Positions 17,999-26,805 of a DNA stretch of 64,000 nt are shown in pieces (the first letter of the stretch is position 1; the number at the start of each line of letters is the position of its first letter). Where the stretch lies: assembly GCF_026341275.1 (NCBI RefSeq), contig NZ_JAIFZO010000002.1, positions 5,052,118-5,116,117 of the forward strand, written 5' to 3'. The stretch comes from Streptomyces ortus (GTDB lineage: Bacteria > Actinomycetota > Actinomycetes > Streptomycetales > Streptomycetaceae). Under the pieces are notes generated by a model, which worked only from the letters and a program-made list of their open reading frames with translations, had not been told where the DNA came from and made no database searches. The position numbers and the translations under genes were made by a program.

Positions 17999-18112
17999 AT
18001 GAAGGTCAAGCCGAGCGTCAAGAAGATCTGCGACAAGTGCAGGGTGATCCGCCGTCACGGCCGGGTCATGGTCATCTGCGAAAACCCGCGCCACAAGCAG
18101 CGCCAGGGCTGA
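17999..18112 (+). CDS. rpmJ: 50S ribosomal protein L36, zinc-binding type
   Basis: 37-residue large-subunit protein, complete: MKVKPSVKKICDKCRVIRRH then GRVMVICENPRHKQRQG. Ligands C11, C14, C27 and H32 form the zinc ribbon of the C+ type. Start ATG is preceded by CCGGAGAACCTCACC. It lies between infA and rpsM, the usual order. Confidence 0.96.
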   Translation: MKVKPSVKKICDKCRVIRRHGRVMVICENPRHKQRQG

Positions 18113-18328
18113 CGCACGACCGCACCTTCTGCACCCGCAGAACTTCGCGCGACGCACGTACATGTTCATACGCAGAGCCCGGATCCACTGTTCACAGTGA
18201 TCCGACACCCCCGGTCGGAGGCCGGGGACCCGATCCGTACCGAATCTTCGAGGCTCGCGCCGAAGAAGAGGACGGCGGGCGGGAACCGGTTCTGTGGAAG
18301 ACCTCCGAACGACAACTGGAGCCATTGA

Positions 18329-18709
18329 ATGGCACGCGTTTCCGGTGTTGACATCCCGCGCGAAAAGCGCGTGGAGGTTGCCCTCACCTACGTGTTCGGC
18401 ATCGGCCGGACCCTCTCGCAGAAGACGCTGGCCGACACCGGCGTCAACCCCAACACCCGCGTCCGTGACCTCTCCGAGGAGGAGCTGGTCCGGATCCGCG
18501 AGTACGTGGACAACAACTTCAAGACCGAGGGTGACCTCCGCCGTGAGGTTCAGGCCGACATCCGCCGCAAGGTCGAGATCGGCTGCTACCAGGGTCTGCG
18601 CCACCGTCGTGGCCTGCCCGTCCACGGCCAGCGCACCAGCACGAACGCCCGTACCCGCAAGGGCCCGCGTCGCGCCATCGCCGGCAAGAAGAAGCCGGGC
18701 AAGAAGTAG
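18329..18709 (+). CDS. rpsM: 30S ribosomal protein S13
   Basis: Head protein contacting P-site tRNA and the large subunit. Length 126. Opening MARVSGVDIPREKRVEVALT, then YVFGIGRTLSQ and the C-terminal QGLRHRRGLPVHGQRTSTNA with a basic tail. A 216-base gap from rpmJ holds no gene that I can see. Confidence 0.98.
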   Translation: MARVSGVDIPREKRVEVALTYVFGIGRTLSQKTLADTGVNPNTRVRDLSEEELVRIREYVDNNFKTEGDLRREVQADIRRKVEIGCYQGLRHRRGLPVHGQRTSTNARTRKGPRRAIAGKKKPGKK

Positions 18710-18778
18710 TCCTCAGCGGACAACGCTTCATCAGCGGTCTTCGCTGTAGGACCGACCACCTCCCCGTAGGAGTTATAG

Positions 18779-19183
18779 ATGCCCCCCAAGGGTCGTCAGG
18801 GCGCTGCCAAGAAGGTGCGCCGCAAGGAAAAGAAGAACGTCGCTCATGGGCACGCCCACATCAAGAGCACGTTCAACAACACCATCGTCTCGATCACGGA
18901 CCCCTCGGGCAACGTGATCTCCTGGGCCTCCGCCGGCCACGTCGGCTTCAAGGGCTCGCGCAAGTCCACCCCCTTCGCCGCGCAGATGGCCGCCGAGTCG
19001 GCCGCCCGCCGCGCGCAGGAGCACGGCATGCGCAAGGTCGACGTCTTCGTCAAGGGTCCGGGTTCCGGTCGTGAGACCGCCATCCGTTCGCTGCAGGCGA
19101 CCGGCCTCGAGGTCGGCTCGATCCAGGACGTGACGCCCACGCCGCACAACGGCTGCCGTCCGCCCAAGCGCCGTCGCGTCTGA
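18779..19183 (+). CDS. rpsK: 30S ribosomal protein S11
   Basis: Platform protein of the 30S subunit, near the mRNA exit. Length 134. Family segments HGHAHIKSTFNNTIVSITDP, WASAGHVGFKGSRKSTPFAA and the ending DVTPTPHNGCRPPKRRRV are diagnostic. The start follows GTAGGAGTTATAG, a good binding site. Confidence 0.98.
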   Translation: MPPKGRQGAAKKVRRKEKKNVAHGHAHIKSTFNNTIVSITDPSGNVISWASAGHVGFKGSRKSTPFAAQMAAESAARRAQEHGMRKVDVFVKGPGSGRETAIRSLQATGLEVGSIQDVTPTPHNGCRPPKRRRV

Positions 19184-19213
19184 CGCACGGTTGTCTTAGT
19201 TTTTCCTGGGTTC

Positions 19214-19245
19214 GGGCGGTACGGCTCTTCGGAGGCGTGCCGCCC
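19214..19245 (+). other. Hairpin between rpsK and rpoA
   Basis: A 10-bp stem with one G-T pair (GGGCGGTACG at 19214-19223 with CGTGCCGCCC at 19236-19245) stands 61 bases before rpoA. The T run (TAGTTTTTCC) lies before it and not after, so it is not a canonical terminator for rpsK. Confidence 0.4.
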
Positions 19246-19306
19246 GTACCCTTGCAGTACCAGTAGGGCGTCAAATAGCGGATGCCCCTGACTGAAGGAT
19301 CGCACC

Positions 19307-20329
19307 ATGCTTATTGCTCAGCGTCCGTCGCTGACCGAAGAGGTCGTCGACGAATTCCGCTCCCGGTTCGTGATCGAGCCGCTGGAGCCGGGCTTCGGCT
19401 ACACCCTCGGCAACTCCCTCCGCCGCACGCTCCTCTCCTCGATCCCCGGTGCCGCTGTCACCAGCATCCGGATCGACGGCGTCCTGCACGAGTTCACCAC
19501 CGTGCCGGGTGTCAAGGAGGACGTAACCGACCTCATCCTCAACATCAAGCAGCTGGTCGTCTCCAGCGAGCACGACGAGCCCGTCGTCATGTACCTGCGC
19601 AAGCAGGGACCCGGTCTCGTCACCGCCGCCGACATCGCCCCGCCCGCCGGTGTCGAGGTGCACAACCCCGACCTCGTCCTCGCCACGCTCAACGGCAAGG
19701 GCAAGCTGGAGATGGAGCTGACCGTCGAGCGCGGTCGCGGTTACGTCTCCGCCGTGCAGAACAAGCAGGTCGGTCAGGAGATCGGGCGCATCCCGGTCGA
19801 CTCGATCTACTCGCCCGTTCTCAAGGTCACGTACAAGGTCGAGGCGACTCGTGTCGAGCAGCGCACCGACTTCGACAAGCTGATCGTCGACGTCGAGACC
19901 AAGCAGGCCATGCGTCCCCGTGACGCCATGGCGTCGGCCGGTAAGACCCTGGTCGAGCTGTTCGGTCTGGCGCGCGAGCTCAACATCGACGCCGAGGGCA
20001 TCGACATGGGCCCGTCCCCGACGGACGCCGCCCTCGCCGCCGATCTCGCCCTGCCGATCGAGGAGCTCGAGCTCACCGTTCGGTCGTACAACTGCCTCAA
20101 GCGTGAGGGCATCCACTCCGTGGGTGAGCTCGTCGCCCGCTCCGAGGCCGACCTGCTCGACATCCGCAACTTCGGTGCGAAGTCGATCGACGAGGTCAAG
20201 GCGAAGCTGGCCGGCATGGGTCTCGCGCTCAAGGACTCGCCTCCCGGGTTCGACCCCACCGCCGCGGCCGACGCGTTCGGTGCGGACGACGACGCGGACG
20301 CGGGCTTCGTCGAGACCGAGCAGTACTGA
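19307..20329 (+). CDS. rpoA: DNA-directed RNA polymerase alpha subunit
   Basis: Scaffold of RNA polymerase and target of activators. Length 340. The N-terminal dimerisation domain has EPLEPGFGYTLGNSLRRTLL; the C-terminal domain, after an acidic linker, has CLKREGIHSVGELVARSEAD and IRNFGAKSIDEVKAKLAGMG. The last 30 residues are acidic. Opening MLIAQRPSLTEEVVDEFRSR. It is the penultimate gene of the alpha operon. Confidence 0.98.
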   Translation: MLIAQRPSLTEEVVDEFRSRFVIEPLEPGFGYTLGNSLRRTLLSSIPGAAVTSIRIDGVLHEFTTVPGVKEDVTDLILNIKQLVVSSEHDEPVVMYLRKQGPGLVTAADIAPPAGVEVHNPDLVLATLNGKGKLEMELTVERGRGYVSAVQNKQVGQEIGRIPVDSIYSPVLKVTYKVEATRVEQRTDFDKLIVDVETKQAMRPRDAMASAGKTLVELFGLARELNIDAEGIDMGPSPTDAALAADLALPIEELELTVRSYNCLKREGIHSVGELVARSEADLLDIRNFGAKSIDEVKAKLAGMGLALKDSPPGFDPTAAADAFGADDDADAGFVETEQY

Positions 20330-20378
20330 CAGCTCGGGGCTGACTGCCGGTTTCAGGGTGCGGGTGCGCTGTGGCCGG

Positions 20379-20402
20379 CCGCGCAGTTCCCCGCGCCCCT
20401 TC
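20379..20402. repeat. Dispersed repeat copy after rpoA
   Basis: GCGCAGTTCCCCGCGCCCCT lies at 20381-20400 and is followed by TCCAGGGCGCC, a partly inverted tail. It stands between rpoA and rplQ. Confidence 0.8.
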
Positions 20403-20508
20403 CAGGGCGCCTCTTCGAGGCCGCCCTGGATCTTCGACAGACAACCGTCTGCTCGGATACTGACCTCGGTACCTGATACGGCCGGGGCAGACACCTAGGA
20501 GAAACATC

Positions 20509-21018
20509 ATGCCGAAGCCCACCAAGGGTGCCCGTATGGGCGGCAGCGCCGCGCACGAGAAGCTGCTTCTCGCGAACCTCGCGAAGTCGCTCTTCGAGCA
20601 CGGCAAGATCACGACCACCGAGGCGAAGGCCCGCCGCCTGCGGCCCTACGCCGAGCGTCTGGTCACCAAGGCGAAGAAGGGCGACCTTCACAACCGCCGT
20701 CAGGTGCTGTCGGTCATCACGGACAAGAGCATCGTGCACACGCTCTTCACCGAGATCGGCCCGCGCTACGAGAACCGCCCGGGTGGCTACACCCGTATCA
20801 CCAAGATCGGTAACCGTCGTGGCGACAACGCGCCCATGGCCGTCATCGAGCTGGTGGAGGCCCTGACCGTGGCCCAGCAGGCCACCGGTGAGGCCGAGGC
20901 GGCGACGAAGCGTGCCGTCAAGGAAGACACCCTGAAGAAGGACGACGCGCCCAAGGACGAGGCCGTCGAGGACGCCAAGCCGGCCGACGAGGCCGCCGAG
21001 GAGTCCAAGGACGCGTAA
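20509..21018 (+). CDS. rplQ: 50S ribosomal protein L17 with acidic tail
   Basis: Large-subunit tunnel-exit protein. The first 120 residues are the family domain: MPKPTKGARMGGSAAHEKLL, FEHGKITTTEAKARRLRPYA and PGGYTRITKIGNRRGDNAPM. The remaining 45 residues form a Lys/Glu/Asp/Ala-rich tail typical of high-GC actinobacteria. Start follows TAGGAGAAACATC. It ends the alpha operon. Confidence 0.97.
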   Translation: MPKPTKGARMGGSAAHEKLLLANLAKSLFEHGKITTTEAKARRLRPYAERLVTKAKKGDLHNRRQVLSVITDKSIVHTLFTEIGPRYENRPGGYTRITKIGNRRGDNAPMAVIELVEALTVAQQATGEAEAATKRAVKEDTLKKDDAPKDEAVEDAKPADEAAEESKDA

Positions 21019-21022
21019 GCGT

Positions 21023-21044
21023 CGCGCAGTTCCCCGCGCCCCTT
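21023..21044. repeat. Dispersed repeat copy after rplQ
   Basis: CGCGCAGTTCCCCGCGCCCC begins 5 bases after the rplQ stop and sits directly before the terminator hairpin at 21059. Confidence 0.8.
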
Positions 21045-21058
21045 CGGCGGCGTGCTTG

Positions 21059-21094
21059 AGTGGGTCCGTTCCTTCTGGGAGCGGGCCCGCTTTC
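21059..21094 (+). terminator. Terminator at the end of the ribosomal superoperon
   Basis: AGTGGGTCCG (21059-21068) pairs with CGGGCCCGCT (21082-21091), with two G-T pairs, followed by TTTCG. It lies between rplQ and truA. Confidence 0.6.
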
Positions 21095-21116
21095 GTGTTC
21101 CTGAGAGGATTTCCAG

Positions 21117-21974
21117 GTGAGTGACGAAGTAGCGGCCGGTCATGTCCGTGTCCGGATGGACGTCTCGTACGACGGGAGCGAGTTCTCCGGCTGGGCCAAG
21201 CAGGCCAGCGGTCGCAGGACCGTGCAGGGGGAGATCGAGGACGCGCTGCGGACCGTCACGCGGTCGGGCGGCACGAACTACGAGCTGACCGTGGCCGGGC
21301 GGACCGATGCCGGCGTGCACGCCCGCGGGCAGGTGGCGCATGTCGATCTGCCCGAGGAGGTGTGGGCCGAGCATCAGGAGAAGCTGCTCAAGCGGATGGC
21401 CGGGCGGCTGCCGAAGGACGTGCGGATCTGGGCCCTGAGCGAGGCGCCGAGCGGGTTCAACGCGCGGTTCTCGGCGATGTGGCGGCGATACGCGTATCGC
21501 GTCACCGACAACCCCGGCGGGGTCGACCCGCTGCTGCGCGGCCATGTGCTGTGGCACGACTGGCCGCTCGACGTCGACGCCATGAACGAGGCGGCCCGGG
21601 GGCTGCTCGGCGAGTACGACTTCGCCGCCTACTGCAAGAAGCGGGAGGGCGCGACGACCATCCGTACGCTCCAGGAGCTGCGTCTTGAGCGGGGGAGCGA
21701 CGGGGTGATCACCGCCACCGTGCGGGCCGACGCCTTCTGCCACAACATGGTGCGTTCACTGATCGGCGCGCTGCTGTTCGTGGGGGACGGGCACCGGGGC
21801 GCCGACTGGCCGGCGAAGGTGCTGGCCGCGGGGGTGCGGGACTCCGCCGTGCACGTGGTGCGCCCGCACGGGCTGACCCTCGAAGAGGTGGGCTACCCCG
21901 CCGACGAGCTGCTGGCCGCGCGGAACAAGGAGGCGCGCAACCGGCGGACCCTGCCGGGGGCGGTCTGCTGCTGA
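21117..21974 (+). CDS. truA: tRNA pseudouridine(38-40) synthase
   Basis: Isomerises uridines at positions 38-40 of tRNA anticodon arms. The catalytic aspartate is D64 in AGRTDAGVHARGQVAHVD. Other family elements are VSYDGSEFSGWAKQ at the N-terminus and FCHNMVRSLIGALLFVGDGH near the end. Start GTG 21117 follows GAGAGGATTTCCAG. Length 285 is normal. It is the usual neighbour of rplQ in actinobacteria. Confidence 0.96.
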   Translation: MSDEVAAGHVRVRMDVSYDGSEFSGWAKQASGRRTVQGEIEDALRTVTRSGGTNYELTVAGRTDAGVHARGQVAHVDLPEEVWAEHQEKLLKRMAGRLPKDVRIWALSEAPSGFNARFSAMWRRYAYRVTDNPGGVDPLLRGHVLWHDWPLDVDAMNEAARGLLGEYDFAAYCKKREGATTIRTLQELRLERGSDGVITATVRADAFCHNMVRSLIGALLFVGDGHRGADWPAKVLAAGVRDSAVHVVRPHGLTLEEVGYPADELLAARNKEARNRRTLPGAVCC

Positions 21975-22127
21975 GGCGCGGTATGTCTTCGATGTCTCTC
22001 ATGTGGCTGGAGGACATCCACATGTAACGCGGATCATGCATCCTTATAACGGACGTAAGGCGTCATGTCTGACTTACTTCCTCACGCGAATCTTACGTAG
22101 CTCATGAAACTCGGTTATGATTTCGCG

Positions 22128-22208
22128 GCCCGGCCAGTAGTTCGAATGGGGTGGCCGGGCAAGGGGCGGGGATCATCGGGCTTCTGCATGCCCGGGGGCA
22201 GGTTTTTT
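22128..22208 (+). promoter_or_regulatory. Structured leader upstream of the GT2 synthase
   Basis: Two stem-loops precede the start codon: a perfect 9-bp stem GCCCGGCCA/TGGCCGGGC (22128-22136 with 22152-22160), and CGGGC/GCCCG (22177-22181 with 22190-22194). A run of six T (22203-22208) follows directly before ATG 22210, with GGCAGG as the binding site just before the T run. The layout could act as a conditional terminator or block to translation. It matches no riboswitch class that I recognise. Confidence 0.4.
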
Positions 22209-22209
22209 C

Positions 22210-23820
22210 ATGACATCAGTAGGTCCTGTGCGGACCGGGGGGCGGCGCGGCACGCGCCAGACCGGGAGACGGAGAGCGGGGCGCGGCGGTCAGGCATCGC
22301 TCGGGCTGCTGCCTCTGCCGCCGACGGAGAGGGAGAAGTACTCCTACGCCAGACGGCGTCTGTGGATCCTGACGATCAGCTCGCTGATCAGTTTCTGCTG
22401 CCTGATCATGAGCCAGTTCAAGCTCGCGCAGTCGACTCCCGTGCTGTGGATCTACACGCCGCTGCTGGTCTTCACGGTGATCTACTACCTGATCTCGCTG
22501 CGGGTGAACGGGTTCACCAGGGACTTCGACATCAAGCACCACCGGTCGCTGGTGGCGAACTGGCGGCCCGGGACCTACCCGTCCGTGGACGTCTTCCTGC
22601 CGGTGTGCGGCGAGCCCATCGAGGTCCTGCACAACACCTGGACCCATGTGCGGGCGATGGCCGACCGCTACCCCGGGGTCTGTGTGCCCTTCGTGCTCGA
22701 CGACGGCGCGAGCGCCGACCTTGAGGCGATGGCCCACGATTTCGGTTTCCGCTACGGGACCCGGGAGAACCGCGGCTGGTTCAAGAAGGCCGGCAACATG
22801 CACTTCGGCTTCGAGCAGTCGGACGGGGAGTTCATCCTCATCCTCGACGCCGACTTCACGCCGCGCGCGGACCTGCTCGAAGAGATGCTGCCGTACATGG
22901 ACGAGAACCCGAGGACCGGGATCGTCCAGTCGCCGCAGTACTTCCGCGTCCTCGACTCGCAGAACTGGATCGAGCGCGGCGCGGGCGCGGTGCAGGAGCT
23001 GTTCTACCGCTCCGTGCAGGTCTCCCGGCAGGGCAGCGACGGCGCGATCTGCGTCGGCTCGTGCGCCATCTACCGGCGGGCGGCCCTGAACGACAACGGC
23101 GGTACGACGCTGATCGAGCACTCCGAGGACGTCCACACGGGCTTCGATCTGCGCGGCCTCGGCTGGGACCTGCGGTACATTCCCGTCGCCGTGTCCACGG
23201 GTGTGTGCCCGGACAGCGCGGGCGCCTTCTTCAACCAGCAGTACCGCTGGTGCTCGGGGTCGATGAGCCTGCTGGGCAGCAGGAAGTTCTGGCAGCGGAA
23301 GATCAAGTTCTCCAGCCGGCTCTGCTACATGTCGGGCTTCTTCTACTACATCCACACGGCGCTGTTCACGTTCGCGGCGCCCGTGATCCCCATCGTGCTG
23401 CTGCTGATGATGCCGGACAAGCTGAAGGTCGAGCATCTGCTCCTGGTGCTGCCGAGCATCGTCTACACCACGATCATCTTCCCGATGTGGCACAAGGCCC
23501 CCTACCGCCTGGAGGCGTGGGCGGCCCGCATGATGTACGGCTGGGCGCACTTCTTCGCGATCTACGACATCCTGCGCAAGAACCGCATGGGCTGGCAGCC
23601 CACCGGATCCGCCGGCGCGAAGAAGAACAAGACCCGCCGCTTCTGGATCGGCATGTGGGTCTGGGGCGGCGGCACCGCCGCGATCTGGGTGGGCGCCGCG
23701 GTGTGGCGGCTGTTCACGATGAACGCCCCCGACTTCGCCCTCATCCTTTCCACCGGACTCTTCTACGCCCTCGTCGTGGGCCGTGTTCTGGTGCAGCCCC
23801 GAGCGGAGAGCGCCGTCTGA
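22210..23820 (+). CDS. Processive family 2 glycosyltransferase (cellulose-synthase-like)
   Basis: Membrane polysaccharide synthase, 536 residues. Two helices near the N-terminus (about 55-80 and 85-105) precede a cytosolic GT-A domain with the processive-enzyme motifs: DDG (D164, D165), DAD (213-215), ED in HSEDVHTGF (306-307) and QQYRW (343-347). Four or more helices follow from about residue 375. These place it in the cellulose/hyaluronan/curdlan synthase group; the product cannot be read from sequence. No PilZ domain is visible. The next gene overlaps by one base (TGATG), so this is the first gene of a polysaccharide operon. Start ATG 22210 follows GGGGGCAGG. Confidence 0.9.
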   Translation: MTSVGPVRTGGRRGTRQTGRRRAGRGGQASLGLLPLPPTEREKYSYARRRLWILTISSLISFCCLIMSQFKLAQSTPVLWIYTPLLVFTVIYYLISLRVNGFTRDFDIKHHRSLVANWRPGTYPSVDVFLPVCGEPIEVLHNTWTHVRAMADRYPGVCVPFVLDDGASADLEAMAHDFGFRYGTRENRGWFKKAGNMHFGFEQSDGEFILILDADFTPRADLLEEMLPYMDENPRTGIVQSPQYFRVLDSQNWIERGAGAVQELFYRSVQVSRQGSDGAICVGSCAIYRRAALNDNGGTTLIEHSEDVHTGFDLRGLGWDLRYIPVAVSTGVCPDSAGAFFNQQYRWCSGSMSLLGSRKFWQRKIKFSSRLCYMSGFFYYIHTALFTFAAPVIPIVLLLMMPDKLKVEHLLLVLPSIVYTTIIFPMWHKAPYRLEAWAARMMYGWAHFFAIYDILRKNRMGWQPTGSAGAKKNKTRRFWIGMWVWGGGTAAIWVGAAVWRLFTMNAPDFALILSTGLFYALVVGRVLVQPRAESAV

Positions 23821-24845
23821 TGTTCCTGACACGTGTACGTACCACCGCGGCGGCCGGTGCGCTGGCCCTGTCCGCGCTGTTCACGCTGAGCGGCTGCTCC
23901 CTGCTGGACGACTCCGGTACGTCGGCGGCGTCCGAGGGCGGCGGCTCGCAAGGCGCGGGCGACGACTCACCGGGCGCGGACGCCGACATCCCCTACGACG
24001 TGACACCCCTGCTCAAGCCCGGGAAGAAGTACTTCGGCGCGGCCGTCGACGGGGCGCCGAACTCGATGAAGGGCGTCGACACCTACACCGCGATGACCGG
24101 CAAGAAGCCGAACCTCATCGAGTACTACGCGGCCTGGGGCGACGGCTTCGACGCCGCGGGTGTGCGCAACGCCTGGGACGAGGGCGCGCTGACCCTGGTC
24201 TCCTGGGAGCCGTTCGACATCACGCTCGCCGACATCGCGGCGGGCGAGAAGGACGCGTACCTCAAGAAGTACGCCGCCTCGGTGCGCAGGCTGAACCTGC
24301 CCGTCGTGATCTCCTTCGCCGACGAGATGAACGGCCACTGGGAGAAGTGGGGCACCAGGAACGTCACGCCCAAGCAGTACGTGGCCGCGTGGAAGCACAT
24401 CCACGACACGTTCACGGACGCCGGCGCCTCCAACGTGATCTGGGCCTGGTCGCCCAACATCGTCAACCCGGTCAAGAGCGTCGAGCTGGAGCCGTACTAC
24501 CCGGGCGACGGCTATGTCGACTGGGTGGGCGTGATCGGCTACTTCACGCATGAGGAGGACAACGCCTACCAGAGCGTCTTCGGGCCGACCCTGGACGAGA
24601 TCCGGACATTCACGAAGAAGCCGACGCTGATCCTGGAGACGGCCGCCGAGCCGGGCGAGCGCCGCCGGGCCGACGTCCGGAACTTGTTCGCCGGGGTCGA
24701 GGCGGACGACGACATGCTCGGGTTCGTGTGGTTCGACCACAAGAAGCGCGCCGACTGGCGGCTGAAGGTCAGCCCGCTGGCCCTCAAGGAGTTCAAGCGA
24801 CTGGCCGCCGACGATCTGTTCGGCTTCGACGTTCGGAAGCCGTGA
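23820..24845 (+). CDS. GH26-like glycoside hydrolase lipoprotein
   Basis: 341 residues with a lipoprotein signal: MFLTRVRTTAAAGALALSAL then FTLSGC, lipid Cys at about residue 26, followed by a Ser/Gly linker. The catalytic domain has the GH26 pattern: FADEMNGHWEKWG with the putative acid/base E169, and TLILETAAEPG with the putative nucleophile E273. GH26 enzymes are mostly beta-mannanases, with beta-1,3-xylanases and lichenases also known. Its place right after a processive synthase suggests it trims or releases the polymer outside the cell, as cellulase partners do in cellulose operons; that role is inference. It is coupled by TGATG to both neighbours. Confidence 0.85.
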   Translation: MFLTRVRTTAAAGALALSALFTLSGCSLLDDSGTSAASEGGGSQGAGDDSPGADADIPYDVTPLLKPGKKYFGAAVDGAPNSMKGVDTYTAMTGKKPNLIEYYAAWGDGFDAAGVRNAWDEGALTLVSWEPFDITLADIAAGEKDAYLKKYAASVRRLNLPVVISFADEMNGHWEKWGTRNVTPKQYVAAWKHIHDTFTDAGASNVIWAWSPNIVNPVKSVELEPYYPGDGYVDWVGVIGYFTHEEDNAYQSVFGPTLDEIRTFTKKPTLILETAAEPGERRRADVRNLFAGVEADDDMLGFVWFDHKKRADWRLKVSPLALKEFKRLAADDLFGFDVRKP

Positions 24846-26719
24846 TGAATCGCAGCCAGAACCAGCACCCGTCGCAGCCGCAGGATCCGTACGGCGAGCG
24901 GTCGCACGGCGAGCGTGCATACGGCGACCAGCAGTACGGGGACCAGTTCGGGGAGCAGTACGGCGACCCGTACGGGGATCCCTACGGGGAGCGGGACCCG
25001 TCCTCCTGGTTCAACTCCAACGGGCGGCCCGCGCAGGGCTACGGCACGCGGACGGCCTACCCGCAGGAGCAGGAGCGGGACCAGCAGCGGTACGCGCCGG
25101 GGATTCCCGAGCAGCGGCAGCGCGAGGACCAGCCGACGTACGCGCTGCACACCGTCGAGGCGACCCCCGCCGAGCCCTCGTACCACATCCCCGTCACGCC
25201 CGAGGCGGGCTGGGACATGGCGGCGAGCCGGCGGCGGGCCTGGGTCAGCCGGGCCGTGCTGCTGTGCATCCTGCTGATCCAGACGGTGCTGTCGCTGCGG
25301 CTGTCCAACACGGCGTTCCAGGACGAGGCGCTGTATCTGGCGGCCGGGCACGCCGAGCTCGACCACCTGCTCAACGGCACCCCGCTGCCCATCGACTACG
25401 CCGCGTACTTCTCGGGATCGCCCCAGCTCTACCCGGTGCTCGCGGCAGTGGTGGACGGCTGGTTCGGGCTCACCGGCGCGCGTGTGCTCAGCCTGGTTCT
25501 CATGCTCTTCACCACCGGCCTGCTGTACTCGTTCTCGCGGCGGATGTTCAACGAGCGGGCCGCGCTCGCCGCCGCCGCGCTCTTCTCGGTGGTCCAGTCG
25601 ACCGTTGTCATGGGTTTCTTCGCGACCTACGACGCGGCTGCCCTGTTCCTGCTGGCCCTCGCCGTCTGGATCGTCGTCCGCACGAACCGGGCGCCGGCCT
25701 ACGCGGTCCTGCTCGCCGCACCCGTCGCGGTCCTCGCGGTCGGGGTGAAGTACGCCGCCGCGCTCTACCTGCCGACCCTCGTCGTGCTGGCGCTGCTGAC
25801 CGCCTGGCCCTACCGCGGTGCCAGGTCGGCCGTCCTGCGGATGCTGCTGCTCGGCCTCGGCATGGGCGCGCTGGCCGGGATCGGGATCTACACCACCGAT
25901 CTGCTCGCGGGCATCCAGCAGACCACCACCAACCGTGCGCACGGCACCGACAGCGCGGCATTCCTGCTGCAGCGCTCCGCCGAGTGGGGCGGGCTGATGT
26001 TCCTGGCGGCGGTCGGCGGCGCGATCTCGTACGTCCGGCGCAGCCGCATGAACGAATCGCCGCTGGCGCAGCGGCTCGGCAACCCCGGCTGGCGCTGGCG
26101 CGCCCTGATGGGGCTGCTCCTGTGCGGCACGGCCGTCCTGGCCTCGGCGTACCAGATCCATCTGGGCACCGTGGTCTCCCTGTTCAAGCACGTCGGCTTC
26201 GGGCTGCTCTTCGCCGCCCCGATGGCCGGGGTCGGGGTCACCCGCCTCGTCGGCGCGCACTTCCGCTACCCCCAGCTCGGCATCATGCTGTGGACGGCCG
26301 TGCTGTGCCTGGGCATCTCGCAGGCGGACTGGCGTTTCGGCGTCTGGCCGGACTCGTCGAAGATGATCCGCACCATCCAGTCCCACGTGGACTCCGAGGG
26401 CCATTACCTCAGCTCCACGCCCGAGGTGCCCGTCTACTACCTGCGCGAGAAGACCGACCACAGTCAGTGGCAGAGCGTCTTCGGCATGGAGTACAAGGCG
26501 AAGAAGGGCACGTACTACACCGGTGACGAGGCCTATCGCGCGGCGCTGCGCGACGGCGAGTTCGACCTGATCGTCCTGGACGGGATCACCAACCCGCGGG
26601 TCGACGACGTCATCGCCGGGGCCGTCAGGGGCAACCCGCACTACCGGCTGCTCGCCGACGTGCCGTGGCGCAACTCCAGCGGCACGGGGACCTACCGCAT
26701 CTGGATCAAGACGTCCTGA
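24845..26719 (+). CDS. GT-C membrane glycosyltransferase (PMT/ArnT-like)
   Basis: 624 residues. Residues 1-130 are a hydrophilic Q/Y/G/D/E-rich region with imperfect YGDQYGDPYGE-type repeats. About ten hydrophobic helices follow from residue 140. In the first outer loop is QDEALYLAAGHAELDHLL, with the D160-E161 pair typical of GT-C enzymes that use polyprenyl-phosphate sugars. The C-terminal 130 residues are a soluble outer domain. Coupled by TGATG to the GH26-like gene. With a polyprenol-phosphate mannose synthase downstream, it probably adds sugar from a lipid donor to a surface polymer or protein; the acceptor is unknown. Confidence 0.85.
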   Translation: MNRSQNQHPSQPQDPYGERSHGERAYGDQQYGDQFGEQYGDPYGDPYGERDPSSWFNSNGRPAQGYGTRTAYPQEQERDQQRYAPGIPEQRQREDQPTYALHTVEATPAEPSYHIPVTPEAGWDMAASRRRAWVSRAVLLCILLIQTVLSLRLSNTAFQDEALYLAAGHAELDHLLNGTPLPIDYAAYFSGSPQLYPVLAAVVDGWFGLTGARVLSLVLMLFTTGLLYSFSRRMFNERAALAAAALFSVVQSTVVMGFFATYDAAALFLLALAVWIVVRTNRAPAYAVLLAAPVAVLAVGVKYAAALYLPTLVVLALLTAWPYRGARSAVLRMLLLGLGMGALAGIGIYTTDLLAGIQQTTTNRAHGTDSAAFLLQRSAEWGGLMFLAAVGGAISYVRRSRMNESPLAQRLGNPGWRWRALMGLLLCGTAVLASAYQIHLGTVVSLFKHVGFGLLFAAPMAGVGVTRLVGAHFRYPQLGIMLWTAVLCLGISQADWRFGVWPDSSKMIRTIQSHVDSEGHYLSSTPEVPVYYLREKTDHSQWQSVFGMEYKAKKGTYYTGDEAYRAALRDGEFDLIVLDGITNPRVDDVIAGAVRGNPHYRLLADVPWRNSSGTGTYRIWIKTS

Positions 26720-26805
26720 ACCGGGCTGTCCCCTGTCCCCAGTTCGCTTTTCCGCTTTTCCGCGCTGGGTCCACCAGCTGACTCTTCCGTACGAAAGGCA
26801 GTGCC

